This document shows, in pieces, positions 7,446 to 15,697 of a stretch of 28,660 nucleotides of DNA; position 1 is the stretch's first letter; each line of letters begins with the position of its first letter. Under the pieces are notes generated by a model that did no database searches, had not been told where the DNA came from, and saw only the letters and a program-made list of their open reading frames with translations. The position numbers and the translations under genes were made by a program. Source of the DNA: Pusillimonas sp. UBA6240 (GTDB lineage Bacteria > Pseudomonadota > Gammaproteobacteria > Burkholderiales > Burkholderiaceae_B). Where the stretch lies: contig DJWC01000123.1 of assembly GCA_002441445.1 (NCBI GenBank), positions 1 to 28,660 of the forward strand, read 5' to 3'.

Positions 7446-8716
7446 CGATAGGGCTCGCATTCATTCTCGGCGCCTTCATTCTTTTTTTCGCTGGCCTGCC
7501 CATTTTCACGGTCATCGGGATAGGCGCGCTGGCGGTAGGATTCATTTCACCGGTCCCCATCATCGATTCGCTGGGCATGACTTCCTGGGCTCAGTCCCAG
7601 AACTATGTTCTGATCTCCGTGCCTTTGTTCATCATGCTGGGCGAGATCTTCGTGCGCAGCGGCATCGCTGGCGAGATGTACGACGCTGTGGCGCCATGGC
7701 TGAACCGAGTGCCGGGCAAGCTCATGCAGACCAACGTCGTGACGAGCGCCATATTCGCCGCCACCTCGGGCTCCAGTCTGGCGACAGCCGCGACCATAGG
7801 CTCCATCGCCATTCCGCAGATCAAGCTGCATGGTTATAACGAGCGCATCTTCCTGGGCAGCATAGCGGCCGGCGGCACGCTGGGCATACTGATTCCGCCA
7901 TCCATCAATCTGATCGTGTACGGCAGCATCACGAATACCTCGATACCGGAACTGTATCTGGCCGGCATTGTGCCGGGACTTATCCTGACGGTCCTGTTCA
8001 TGGTGATGACCTGGGTGCTATGCATTTTGCGGCCTGATTGGGACGGCGAGACCATCGAAACGGACTGGAGCATGCGTCTGAAGACGCTGCCTAAACTATT
8101 GCCGCCGCTGGGCTTGTTTCTGGTCGTCGTGGGGTCAATCTACGCGGGTATAGCGACGCCGACGGAAGCGGCCGCTTTGGGCGTCCTGGCGACACTTGTG
8201 CTCGCCTTGGCGAAAGGGCGCATGTCCATCCAGATTCTGAACAGCGCCTTGTTCGCTACCGCCAGAACCAACGCTATCCTGATGATCATCATCATCTTTG
8301 CGGCCCTGCTGAATTTTGCGCTAGGCATGGTCGGATTTTCACGTTTGCTGGAAGACTTCGTACTGGGGCTGGACTTCAGCAAGTACGAGATCATCCTGCT
8401 CATCGTGCTGATCTACCTGATTCTTGGATGTTTTCTGGAGGGGCTGTCCTTGACGGTGCTGACGGTTCCGGTTCTGGCGCCCATTATCGCCAAGGTGGGC
8501 TTTGACCCCGTCTGGTTCGGCATCATGGTCATCCTGGTGACGGAAGCCGGCCTGATTACGCCCCCGGTGGGCATGAACTGCTATGTGGTGCAGGCGGCGC
8601 GCGGGCGCGGCTCGCTGATGGATGTTTTCGTGGGCGTCTCGCCCTACTTGATTTCCCTGCTTGCGCTTATCGGCATTCTGATCGTATGGCCAGGCGTAGC
8701 GCTTTGGTACAGATAG
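7442..8716 (+). CDS. TRAP transporter large permease, DctM family (first)
   Basis: This 424-residue integral membrane protein carries the transport pathway of the TRAP system and is predicted to have about a dozen helices. The characteristic repeat motifs are present: ATSGSSLATAATIGSIAIP followed by LGSIAAGGTLGILIPPS in the first half, and EAGLITPPVGMNCYVVQ in the second. These serine/glycine-rich hairpins coordinate sodium and substrate in the family. It overlaps the small permease gene by four bases and is followed 31 bases later by an RraA-family gene, so the transporter is embedded in the catabolic operon. Confidence 0.95.
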   Translation: MTIGLAFILGAFILFFAGLPIFTVIGIGALAVGFISPVPIIDSLGMTSWAQSQNYVLISVPLFIMLGEIFVRSGIAGEMYDAVAPWLNRVPGKLMQTNVVTSAIFAATSGSSLATAATIGSIAIPQIKLHGYNERIFLGSIAAGGTLGILIPPSINLIVYGSITNTSIPELYLAGIVPGLILTVLFMVMTWVLCILRPDWDGETIETDWSMRLKTLPKLLPPLGLFLVVVGSIYAGIATPTEAAALGVLATLVLALAKGRMSIQILNSALFATARTNAILMIIIIFAALLNFALGMVGFSRLLEDFVLGLDFSKYEIILLIVLIYLILGCFLEGLSLTVLTVPVLAPIIAKVGFDPVWFGIMVILVTEAGLITPPVGMNCYVVQAARGRGSLMDVFVGVSPYLISLLALIGILIVWPGVALWYR

Positions 8717-8747
8717 ACGGCTGTTTGAACTTTTGGAGTAATGGAAC

Positions 8748-9416
8748 ATGTACTTATTGAAAGACTTGCCGGAGCAGATCGCACCGGAACGCATCGAATT
8801 ATTATCCCGTGCCGAGCCTGCCACGATCGGCCACTTCCTGCATACGGGCTTCATGGACCCCGGCATCCGCGCCGTATTCCCGCCCAAGCGCATTGCGGGC
8901 ACGGCGGTGACCGTCCGCTACCCGGGGCCGGACGGGGCCATGGCCCACTATGCCGTGGGCAAGGCGCGCCCGGGCGACATCCTGGTCATAGACCGTTGCG
9001 GCGACCAGCGCCATGCCAGCTTGGGCGGCGCCCTGGCATACGCTGCACGGGCGGCCGGCGTCGTCGGCATCATCGCCGATGGTGTGGTGACGGACCTGGA
9101 TGAACTGCGCCGCTATGGCATACCTGTCTGGGCACGCGGTTTGTCGACGATCACCGTCAAGACGCTGGGCATGGGGGGCGAATTCTGCATCCCCGTTTCC
9201 TGCGGCGGCGTTGCCGTATCGCCTGGGGATGCGATCCTGGCCGACGAGAACGGTGTACTGGTTTTGCGGCCCGAGTTGATCGAATTCGCCGCGAACAAGG
9301 CGATCGGGCTGCAGACCGGCGAAAAGCAGACCTTGCAGCGCGTGGACGCGGGCGAGAAATACCCCGATATCCTCGGTACATCCGAAGTCATCAATAAGCA
9401 TTTGGCCGAGTATTGA
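8748..9416 (+). CDS. RraA/HMG-aldolase-fold protein with altered active-site loop
   Basis: This 222-residue protein has the RraA fold shared by 4-hydroxy-4-methyl-2-oxoglutarate (HMG)/4-carboxy-4-hydroxy-2-oxoadipate aldolases, oxaloacetate decarboxylases and the RNase E inhibitor RraA. The central motif AGVVGIIADGVVTD (about 103-116) aligns with the usual GVxGxVxDGxxRD. The arginine that binds substrate carboxylate in true HMG aldolases is replaced by Thr115, while Asp116 is kept. That weakens a prediction of ordinary HMG aldolase activity and points to a different substrate or reaction. The ATG at 8748 lies in a purine-rich context (TTTTGGAG nearby). It sits between the TRAP genes and the amidase, which suggests a catabolic rather than an RNA-regulatory role. 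Confidence 0.82.
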   Translation: MYLLKDLPEQIAPERIELLSRAEPATIGHFLHTGFMDPGIRAVFPPKRIAGTAVTVRYPGPDGAMAHYAVGKARPGDILVIDRCGDQRHASLGGALAYAARAAGVVGIIADGVVTDLDELRRYGIPVWARGLSTITVKTLGMGGEFCIPVSCGGVAVSPGDAILADENGVLVLRPELIEFAANKAIGLQTGEKQTLQRVDAGEKYPDILGTSEVINKHLAEY

Positions 9417-9451
9417 AACTTGCGTCATCACCCCGCGATAAGGACCCCGCG

Positions 9452-10846
9452 ATGTCATTGCCCAGTTCATTCATGACCGTAGAGGACATGTCGGCCCAGC
9501 TTCAAGCAGGAAGCATTTCATCATTGCAGCTGGTGGATCATTTCCTGCGAGAAATAGCTGACAAGGATAAAAGGCTGCATGCATTTGTAGAAACTTATGC
9601 CGATGAGGCTCGCCTGAACGCTCAAAGCGCCGACCTGGCGCGCCGCGCTGGTTCGGCCCTGGGACCTTTGCACGGCATACCGATAGCCATCAAGGATCTG
9701 CTCGAAATCGAGGGCCGCTGTACGATGGGCGGGTGCGCGGCCTACAAGGAACGGCGCAGCACGGTAACGGCGACCATCGTCCAACGCTTGCGACAGCAGG
9801 GCGTGATCATCCTGGGCAAGACGCATACGGTTGAATTCGCGACGGGCGGCTGGGGCACGAATTCGCGGCTGGGTACTCCACTCAATCCCTGGGACCTGGA
9901 TACGCCGCGCACCCCAGGCGGATCGAGCAGCGGCTCGGGCGTCGCCGTGGCCGCCGGGCTGGCCCCGTGGGCCATCGGTACGGACACCGGCGGGTCGGTG
10001 CGCCTGCCGGCCTCATGGTGCAACCTGACTGCCCTGAAAGTATCCACGGGCCGCATCAGCAACTATGGCATCATGCCGCTCAGCCCGACCCTGGACACCC
10101 CGGGGCCCATGACGCGCACTGTGGGGGATGCCCGGCTGCTGTATCGCGCCCTGCGGGGCCATGACCCCCTCGATCATCGCACAGCCATGGCGCCCAGCGC
10201 CCAAGCGCTCTTGCGGCCACGCAAAGATCTTGCCGGCTTGCGGCTGGCTCGCCTGCCTGCCGCCGAGCGGGAACGCGTGGACGGCGAAGTGCTGGCCGCC
10301 TACGATGCATCCGTCGAAGTGCTGCGGGACGCCGGCGCTCAAATCGTGGATGTGCAGTTGCCGTATCAGTATGCTGAAGTTGCGGAGCTCAATGCGCTGA
10401 TCATGAATTCGGAGGGCTACAGTTTTTACGAGCAGTTGGTCGAAGACCCGGCTCAACCGCTGGATGAAGACGTGCGTCCGCGCCTGCTGCAGGGGCGGCA
10501 GGTCAGGGCCGCCGATTATTTGCGCGCCATACGGCGCCGCGAGGCAATGCAGCGGGACATGGCGCCGGTATTTCAAGGGGTCGATGCCTTGCTGACGCCG
10601 ACGACGGCAACGGCGGCGCTTGCGCTCGCCGATGTGGATCAGACCAAGGCGCCGGCTCATTTCACCCGTTTTGCCAATTTCTTCAATCTGGCCGCATTGG
10701 CCCTGCCTAATGGCGCAACCAATGGCGGGCTTCCGGTTTCTTTGCAAATCATCGGCGCGCCTTACGCAGAAGAGGAGGTACTGCAGATCGGCGAAATTTA
10801 TCAAGCGCGGACCGAGTGGCACCGGCGCTTGCCGGCAGGGCTTTAA
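9452..10846 (+). CDS. Amidase-signature family hydrolase
   Basis: This 464-residue hydrolase has the Ser-cisSer-Lys catalytic triad of the amidase-signature family. Lys81 lies in AIKDLLE, Ser158 in TPGGSSSGSG and the nucleophile Ser182 in GTDTGGSVRLPAS. The family includes GatA, plant and bacterial amidases and AtzE-type enzymes, so substrate cannot be read from the motifs. The ATG at 9452 is preferred over an upstream TTG because AAGGA (9437-9441 region) precedes it at good spacing. It is not GatA in a GatCAB operon, because gatB and gatC are absent. As the last gene of the operon it could open a lactam, deamidate a glutamine analogue or cleave a side-chain amide. It converges on the LysR gene after 25 bases. 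Confidence 0.9.
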   Translation: MSLPSSFMTVEDMSAQLQAGSISSLQLVDHFLREIADKDKRLHAFVETYADEARLNAQSADLARRAGSALGPLHGIPIAIKDLLEIEGRCTMGGCAAYKERRSTVTATIVQRLRQQGVIILGKTHTVEFATGGWGTNSRLGTPLNPWDLDTPRTPGGSSSGSGVAVAAGLAPWAIGTDTGGSVRLPASWCNLTALKVSTGRISNYGIMPLSPTLDTPGPMTRTVGDARLLYRALRGHDPLDHRTAMAPSAQALLRPRKDLAGLRLARLPAAERERVDGEVLAAYDASVEVLRDAGAQIVDVQLPYQYAEVAELNALIMNSEGYSFYEQLVEDPAQPLDEDVRPRLLQGRQVRAADYLRAIRRREAMQRDMAPVFQGVDALLTPTTATAALALADVDQTKAPAHFTRFANFFNLAALALPNGATNGGLPVSLQIIGAPYAEEEVLQIGEIYQARTEWHRRLPAGL

Positions 10847-10870
10847 GAGACGCGGCGGCAAACAGCGGCT

Positions 10871-11812
10871 TTATCCGTCTCCAGCCCGCGTCGACGCGGA
10901 TCGGTAGCCCAAGCTATTCAGATAAGGCAAGCCTGCTTCGAATTCGGCCACCGCGCAGGCTTGCATCAGGCTGATCAGCCGGTTGGTAATTTCAGGCTGT
11001 TTGTGCGCACTGCGCTCGGCGATGCCGATTTCACGAAAAAGGGTGTCCGGACCCATGGGCAGTACGCGGACTTGGCTTGAAAAGGGTATGCAGGCTGCCG
11101 TCGCCGGCACGATGGCGGCGCCGACGCCTTTTTCCACTGCCCGGATAAGGCCGCCGACCTCGTCCAGTTCGAGGGCATCGTGCACCATAAGGTGCCGCTT
11201 GCGCAGGAACAGATCAATCGACCTGCCACCGAAAGACGAGCGATCGTAACGGATGAAGGGCAATTGGGTGATGGCTTCTTGCCAGTTTCCGCCTTCATAG
11301 GCGGCAGGAACGAGCACGAGAAAAGGCTCGCGCAGCAGCGCATGCCAATGTACTTCGGGCGGCAGCACATAAGGCGGGCGTATCATCACCGCCATATCGA
11401 TTTCACCCGAATCGACCTGGCCAAGGATGTTGAGCGAAGCCCCGGGCAGCACGCGGACGGTGATGCCGGGGAATTCCTGGCGGAACAGGCAAAGCGCGTC
11501 CATCAGCCAGGCATGCTGTGCCGAGGTAATTGCGCCTATGACCAGCGTGCCGCGCGTGTCTTCGGTGTGAGGCAGTTCGCCCAACTGCGTGACGGCGGTC
11601 AGGATGTCCTCGGCGCGCGCATGTACTTCGCGGCCCATGGGGGTCAGAACCGCTCGGCGCCCTGTGCGGTCGAACAGCGCCACGCCAATCTGTTCCTCCA
11701 GGCGCTGGATCTGGCCGCTGACCGCGCCTTGGGTCAAGCCGATCTGCTCGCCGGCGCGCGCAAAGCTGCCATACCGGACGACGGCGATAAAGGTACGAAG
11801 TTCCGTCAGCAT
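10871..11812 (-). CDS. LysR-family transcriptional regulator (second)
   Basis: This 313-residue LysR protein has its helix-turn-helix at about residues 2-61 (LRTFIAVVRYGSFARAGEQI and LTQGAVSGQIQRLEEQ). An effector-binding domain follows, with RAVEKGVGAAIVPATAA near residue 240. It is divergent from the aminotransferase-RraA-aminotransferase-RidA group and separated by about 110 AT-rich bases that hold a perfect dyad 12 bases from its start codon. It is therefore the likely regulator of that group and of itself. It is less similar to the other two LysR proteins of the window, which share motif wording with each other. Confidence 0.92.
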   Translation of the reverse strand: MLTELRTFIAVVRYGSFARAGEQIGLTQGAVSGQIQRLEEQIGVALFDRTGRRAVLTPMGREVHARAEDILTAVTQLGELPHTEDTRGTLVIGAITSAQHAWLMDALCLFRQEFPGITVRVLPGASLNILGQVDSGEIDMAVMIRPPYVLPPEVHWHALLREPFLVLVPAAYEGGNWQEAITQLPFIRYDRSSFGGRSIDLFLRKRHLMVHDALELDEVGGLIRAVEKGVGAAIVPATAACIPFSSQVRVLPMGPDTLFREIGIAERSAHKQPEITNRLISLMQACAVAEFEAGLPYLNSLGYRSASTRAGDG

Positions 11813-11823
11813 GATTAATCAGA

Positions 11824-11843
11824 TTATATGATGCTTCATATAA
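11824..11843. promoter_or_regulatory. Candidate LysR operator, perfect 8-bp inverted repeat
   Basis: TTATATGA-TGCT-TCATATAA is a perfect dyad with 8-bp arms and a 4-bp spacer. It lies 12 bases upstream of the second LysR start and 81 bases upstream of the aminotransferase start. It is AT-rich, symmetric and contains T-N11-A spacings, which fits LysR recognition sites. Its location between the divergent genes supports an operator role; binding is inferred. Confidence 0.6.
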
Positions 11844-11923
11844 GAAATTATGGCTTTTTATTGGCTCACACTAATGAGACACTAGCAGAACCTTTGACTG
11901 CGCAATCTCTCCTTTACAAGCAT

Positions 11924-13129
11924 ATGGCATTGATTTCCTCTTCCCTGGGCGCCATTCAGCCTTCTCCAACCCTGGCTATCACGCGTCTGGCCGCTGAAAT
12001 GCGCCGCGAGGGCAGGCAGGTCATCAGTCTGTCGCAAGGCGAGCCGGACTTCGACACGCCGGAACACATACGCGCTGCGGCCATACAGGCTATCGAACAA
12101 GGGGAAACGCGCTATACCGACGTGGACGGGTCGCCGGCACTGAAGGCCGCCGTCATTCAAAAATTCGCGCGCGATAACGGACTGCACTACACCCCGCAGG
12201 AAATCACAGTAGGCACGGGCGGCAAGCAGGTCTTGTACAACGCGCTCATGGCAACACTGGAACGGGGAGACGAGGTCATTGTTCCGGCGCCGTACTGGGT
12301 ATCCTACCCAGACATGGTCCGCCTGGCGGGCGGCACGCCGGTGGCTGTGGACTGCCCCGCGCAGCAGCGATTCAAGCTCGAGCCGCAGGCATTGGCCGCC
12401 GCTATCACCGCGCGCAGCAAATGGCTGATCCTGAACTCGCCCAGCAATCCGACGGGGGCGGGCTACAGCGCCGCAGAGCTGGAAGCGCTGGCGGAGGTAT
12501 TGCGCAAGCATCCGCAGGTCTACATCCTGACGGACGATATCTACGAGCACATCCGCTATGACGGCTGGGAATTTTCGACGCTGGCTCAGGTGGCGCCTGA
12601 TCTAAGGGATCGCATCCTGACGGTAAACGGCGTGTCCAAGGCTTATGCGATGACAGGCTGGCGCATAGGCTACGCCGGCGGGCCGGCCGAACTGATCAAG
12701 GCCATGGCGACGATCCAGTCGCAAAGCACCAGCAATCCCTGCTCCGTATCCCAGGCGGCGGCGGTCGCCGCCCTGAACGGGCCACTGGATTTTCTTGCCG
12801 AGCGCAATGCCGTATTTCAGCAGCGGCGGGATCTGGCGCTGGAGGTGTTCAACTCGATAGACGGCATATCATGCCTTAAACCGGAAGGCGCCTTCTATCT
12901 CTACCCCTGCGTCAGCGGCCTGCTGGGACGGCGCACGCCGCAGGGCAAAGTGCTGGAGTCGGACCTGGACGTGGGCGCTTACCTGCTGCAGCAGGCCGAA
13001 GTAGCCGTAGTGCCGGGTACGGCTTTTGGCCTTGCACCTTATTTCCGCATATCGTTCGCCACCGCCACCGAGACACTGCACCAGGCCTGCGAGCGGATCG
13101 CCATGGCCTGCCGCGCCCTGAGTGCATGA
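11924..13129 (+). CDS. Class I/II PLP aminotransferase, aspartate aminotransferase type (first)
   Basis: This 401-residue fold-type I aminotransferase resembles the Ib subgroup of aspartate/prephenate aminotransferases. Motifs are LSQGEPDFDTPEHI (36-49), PAPYWVSYPD (121-130), NSPSNPTG (171-178), TDDIYEHI with the PLP-ring aspartate (203-210), and VSKAYAMTGWRIGY with the Schiff-base Lys239. A late FRISFATA run holds the arginine that binds the substrate alpha-carboxylate. I start it at the ATG at 11924, where the family sequence begins. The frame is open to 11828, but that extension runs through the inverted-repeat operator and has no family similarity. It heads the second plus-strand group. 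Context suggests transamination of an acidic amino acid to a 2-oxo acid for the RraA-type aldolase that follows. Confidence 0.9.
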   Translation: MALISSSLGAIQPSPTLAITRLAAEMRREGRQVISLSQGEPDFDTPEHIRAAAIQAIEQGETRYTDVDGSPALKAAVIQKFARDNGLHYTPQEITVGTGGKQVLYNALMATLERGDEVIVPAPYWVSYPDMVRLAGGTPVAVDCPAQQRFKLEPQALAAAITARSKWLILNSPSNPTGAGYSAAELEALAEVLRKHPQVYILTDDIYEHIRYDGWEFSTLAQVAPDLRDRILTVNGVSKAYAMTGWRIGYAGGPAELIKAMATIQSQSTSNPCSVSQAAAVAALNGPLDFLAERNAVFQQRRDLALEVFNSIDGISCLKPEGAFYLYPCVSGLLGRRTPQGKVLESDLDVGAYLLQQAEVAVVPGTAFGLAPYFRISFATATETLHQACERIAMACRALSA

Positions 13130-13164
13130 GCACATCATCGACAACTGTAAAAACGAGGAATAGC

Positions 13165-13875
13165 ATGACTTTGGATCCGAAAGCCGTTGAAGTTCTCAGT
13201 GGCGTGACCACGGCCACGATTACGACTGTGTTGCTGAAAAAGGGTTTGCGCCACACCTGGTTGCGAGGCGCACAGCCTTTAGCGCCGGGAATGCCGCGCG
13301 TCGTGGGCCCGGCCTTTACACTGCGCTTCATTCCCGCCCGGGAAGACCTGGCTACACCCGCCTCCTGGAGCTCGCCGACTTCGACCCGCGCCGCCATCGA
13401 GGCCATGCCCGAAGGCGCTGTCGCCGTGGTCGACGCGTTCGGCACGACGGATGCCGGCGTGTGGGGCGACATCCTGTGCGAACGGATGGTCCAGCGCAAG
13501 GTCAAGGCGCTGGTCACGGACGGCGTGGTGCGCGATGTGGCAGGTGTGATTGCTTCGGGCTTGCCGGTATGGTCGCGTGGCCAATCCGCGTCCCCTTCTG
13601 TGGCCAGCCTGACCTTTGTCGGATGGGAAGAACCCATAGGTTGCGGCGGCGTGGCGATTTTTCCCGGCGACATCATCGTGGCGGACCAGGACGGCGTGGT
13701 GTCGATCCCCGCGTCCTTGCTCGACGACGTCGTGGAATTGGCGCAGGAGCAGGAAAGGCTGGAGGCATGGACCATAGACCAGGTACGGGCGGGTCATGCG
13801 CTGCCGGGCCTATATCCCGCCAACGCGGAAAACCTGGCCCGCTACGAGGCCTTCAAGCGCGAGCAGAAAGGCTAG
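13165..13875 (+). CDS. RraA-family aldolase/decarboxylase with canonical Arg-Asp pair
   Basis: This 236-residue RraA-fold protein is related to HMG/CHA aldolases. The motif TDGVVRD (118-124) keeps the Arg-Asp pair (Arg123, Asp124) used for substrate carboxylate binding and metal/water positioning in characterised HMG aldolases. The other RraA-like protein here (8748) lacks this arginine. The ATG at 13165 is chosen because CGAGGAAT precedes it at normal distance. An in-frame ATG at 13126, overlapping the aminotransferase stop, has no ribosome site but would allow coupling. Expected chemistry is metal-dependent retro-aldol cleavage of a 4-hydroxy-2-oxo dicarboxylate to pyruvate plus a second oxo acid, or oxaloacetate decarboxylation. 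An aminotransferase on each side makes a 4-hydroxyglutamate-type amino acid a reasonable parent substrate; this is inference. Confidence 0.85.
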   Translation: MTLDPKAVEVLSGVTTATITTVLLKKGLRHTWLRGAQPLAPGMPRVVGPAFTLRFIPAREDLATPASWSSPTSTRAAIEAMPEGAVAVVDAFGTTDAGVWGDILCERMVQRKVKALVTDGVVRDVAGVIASGLPVWSRGQSASPSVASLTFVGWEEPIGCGGVAIFPGDIIVADQDGVVSIPASLLDDVVELAQEQERLEAWTIDQVRAGHALPGLYPANAENLARYEAFKREQKG

Positions 13876-13902
13876 GCATCCAGCCAACGCTGCACGGCAT
13901 GA

Positions 13903-13924
13903 CGTTCGGCCGCACGCCGGAACG
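13903..13924. repeat. Hairpin between aldolase and aminotransferase genes
   Basis: CGTTCGGC (13903-13910) can pair with GCCGGAACG (13916-13924), with one bulged base and a 5-nt loop, in the 109-base gap. A T-run (13968-13973) lies 44 bases further on, too far for a classic terminator. It may stabilise or attenuate the mRNA; nothing else is evident in the gap apart from AGGTG (13976-13980) before the next start. Confidence 0.3.
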
Positions 13925-13984
13925 ACTGTGCTGGCCATCGCCGGACTATTCCAAAATCGAATAAGCATTTTTTATAGGTGAAAC

Positions 13985-15217
13985 ATGGACACTTTGAGCG
14001 TAGCCAATATTTTGGATGAAAAATTCCGCAAGCTGGGCACCGATAACGCGCCTGGGCAAGAAGTACGGCAGCAAGGCGCAGGGGGCGTGCCGCTGAAAGG
14101 CGATAACATTCCCGGACGCGCGGTGGATTTCTCCCACGGCGATGTCGATGCCTTCACGCCGATACCCGGCTCATTCGAGACCTTTTCCGCCGGTGTCGCC
14201 ACCGGTGGTGCCCAGGCCTACACCGAATACCGGGGCAGTCTGGAAATCCGCCAGGGCCTGGCGCAGAAGCTGGCGGCATTCACCGGCAAGCCGATCCAGG
14301 GCGATGAGGACATGATCATTACCTCGGGAACCCAAGGTGCGCTTTTCCTGGCCATTGCCTGCACCGTCGCACGCGGCACCAAAGTGGCCATCGTGCAGCC
14401 CGACTATTTCGCCAATCGCAAACTGGTGGAATTCTTCGATGGCGAGATGGTGCCGGTTCAGATGAACTACCTGGACGCAAAAGGGCGGTCCGGCCTGGAC
14501 CTGACCCAGCTTGAAGACGCCTTCAAGGCGGGTGTCAAGGTGTTCCTGTTCTCGAACCCCAACAATCCTGCGGGCGTTATTTATTCATCCGATGAAATCC
14601 GCAGCATTGCAGAGCTGGCCGGGCGGTATTCGGTAACGGTCATCGTCGATCAGCTGTATTCCCGGTTGCTGTACACCGGCAACGACTACACGCATTTACG
14701 GGCACAGGACATCGACCAGGACAATGTCATTACCATCATCGGCCCCTCCAAGACGGAGTCCATGAGCGGCTACCGTGTGGGCGTGGCTTTCGGCTCGCCG
14801 GCCATTATCAACCGGATGGAGAAGTTGCAGGCCATTGTTTCGCTGCGCGCCGCTGGCTATAACCAGGCTGTGCTGAAGGATTGGTTCGCCGAACCCGCGG
14901 GCTGGATGACTGAACGAATCGCCTTGCATCAAGCCATACGCGACGACCTGTTGGCCAAGCTGCGTACCGTCGAAGGGCTGCAAGCCAGGACACCCGAGGC
15001 GGGCAGCTATCTTTTCCCCATGCTGCCGGCCTTGTCCATTCCCCCGGGGGACTTCGTGCGCGCCTTGCGTCTTCAGGCCGGCGTCACGGTCACGCCGGGC
15101 ACGGAATTCAGTCCGCATGCGGCGCAAAGCGTACGTTTTAATTTTTCGCAGGATCATCAGGCTGCAGTGCAGGCCGTCGAAAGAACGGTCCAGATGATTG
15201 CGCGCTACCGTAAATAA
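13985..15217 (+). CDS. Class I/II PLP aminotransferase (second)
   Basis: This 410-residue fold-type I aminotransferase is distinct from the two aspartate-type paralogues in the window. Motifs are AYTEYRGSLEIRQGLA (about 78-93), TSGTQGALFLA (113-123), SNPNNPAG (190-197), VDQLYSRLLY with the PLP-ring Asp222 and Tyr225, and GPSKTESMSGYRVG with the Schiff-base Lys256. A VRFNFSQ run near the end is the likely place of the alpha-carboxylate arginine. The start follows AGGTG four bases upstream of the ATG. It is followed nine bases later by a RidA gene. RidA proteins remove enamine and imine by-products of PLP enzymes, so the pair fits an enzyme that forms a reactive intermediate. The substrate is not recognised. 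Confidence 0.87.
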   Translation: MDTLSVANILDEKFRKLGTDNAPGQEVRQQGAGGVPLKGDNIPGRAVDFSHGDVDAFTPIPGSFETFSAGVATGGAQAYTEYRGSLEIRQGLAQKLAAFTGKPIQGDEDMIITSGTQGALFLAIACTVARGTKVAIVQPDYFANRKLVEFFDGEMVPVQMNYLDAKGRSGLDLTQLEDAFKAGVKVFLFSNPNNPAGVIYSSDEIRSIAELAGRYSVTVIVDQLYSRLLYTGNDYTHLRAQDIDQDNVITIIGPSKTESMSGYRVGVAFGSPAIINRMEKLQAIVSLRAAGYNQAVLKDWFAEPAGWMTERIALHQAIRDDLLAKLRTVEGLQARTPEAGSYLFPMLPALSIPPGDFVRALRLQAGVTVTPGTEFSPHAAQSVRFNFSQDHQAAVQAVERTVQMIARYRK

Positions 15218-15226
15218 GGGGCTCTT

Positions 15227-15652
15227 ATGCCGCAATCACCCAAGCCGCAAGGGCGCTACCTGCCTGCCACCCGTGACGGAAATCTCGTGTTTACTGCCGG
15301 CATGACCCCGCGCGAGGATGGTGTGCTGATCCTCCAGGGCAAAGTCAGGGCGGATGAGCCTTTGGACACGTATAGGCTTGCCGTGGAACTGGCGGCGGCC
15401 AATGCGCTACGGGCTGCGCGGGATATGCTGGCCGCGGGCGAGCGCATCGCCAAAGTCGTCAACATGACGGTGTATGTCGCGGCGCAAGAGCCGTTCGAAG
15501 CGCACGCGAAGATCGCGGATTTCGCGTCGGGCTATCTATACGACACCTTGGGCCAGCCCGGCATAGGCAGCCGGGCTGCTATCGGCGTCCAATCCCTGCC
15601 CGGCAACGCCCCGGTGGAGATCGCGCTGGTCGTGTCCGTCGGCGCGGAATAG
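15227..15652 (+). CDS. RidA (YjgF/YER057c) family enamine/imine deaminase
   Basis: This 141-residue cytosolic protein has the RidA chorismate-mutase-like fold. RidA hydrolyses reactive 2-aminoacrylate-type enamines and imines released by PLP enzymes to the 2-oxo acid and ammonia. The key arginine is present (Arg116 in IGSRAAIGVQSLPG). So is the glutamate 15 residues later (Glu131 in APVEIAL), matching the Arg105/Glu120 spacing of characterised RidA proteins. It is therefore predicted to be catalytically competent. It ends the second plus-strand group and lies nine bases after an aminotransferase gene, which argues for a dedicated housekeeping role in this pathway. Confidence 0.9.
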   Translation: MPQSPKPQGRYLPATRDGNLVFTAGMTPREDGVLILQGKVRADEPLDTYRLAVELAAANALRAARDMLAAGERIAKVVNMTVYVAAQEPFEAHAKIADFASGYLYDTLGQPGIGSRAAIGVQSLPGNAPVEIALVVSVGAE

Positions 15653-15660
15653 CCCGATAG

Positions 15661-15687
15661 CCAGGCAGCGGTCCTACCGCTGTCTGG
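15661..15687. terminator. Hairpin between convergent operons
   Basis: Arms at 15661-15672 (CCAGGCAGCGGT) and 15676-15687 (ACCGCTGTCTGG) pair along 12 positions with one G-U and a 3-nt loop. The hairpin sits in the 45-base gap between convergent RidA and TRAP genes, the expected site for a shared terminator. No clear T-run follows on either strand, so it may not be a classic intrinsic terminator. Confidence 0.55.
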
Positions 15688-15697
15688 CGCTGGCCGG

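Noticed and set aside
9413..9451. TTG start for the amidase overlapping the RraA-like stop
   Set aside because: The ATG at 9452 has an AAGGA ribosome site and a normal family N-terminus; the 13 added residues add nothing recognisable.
11828..11923. N-terminal extension of the first aminotransferase
   Set aside because: It would start inside the inverted-repeat operator, and aspartate-type aminotransferases begin near the 11924 methionine.
13968..13973. T-run before the second aminotransferase as a terminator
   Set aside because: The strong hairpin ends 44 bases earlier. The closer TATTC/GAATA stem is weak, so a terminator here is not supported.
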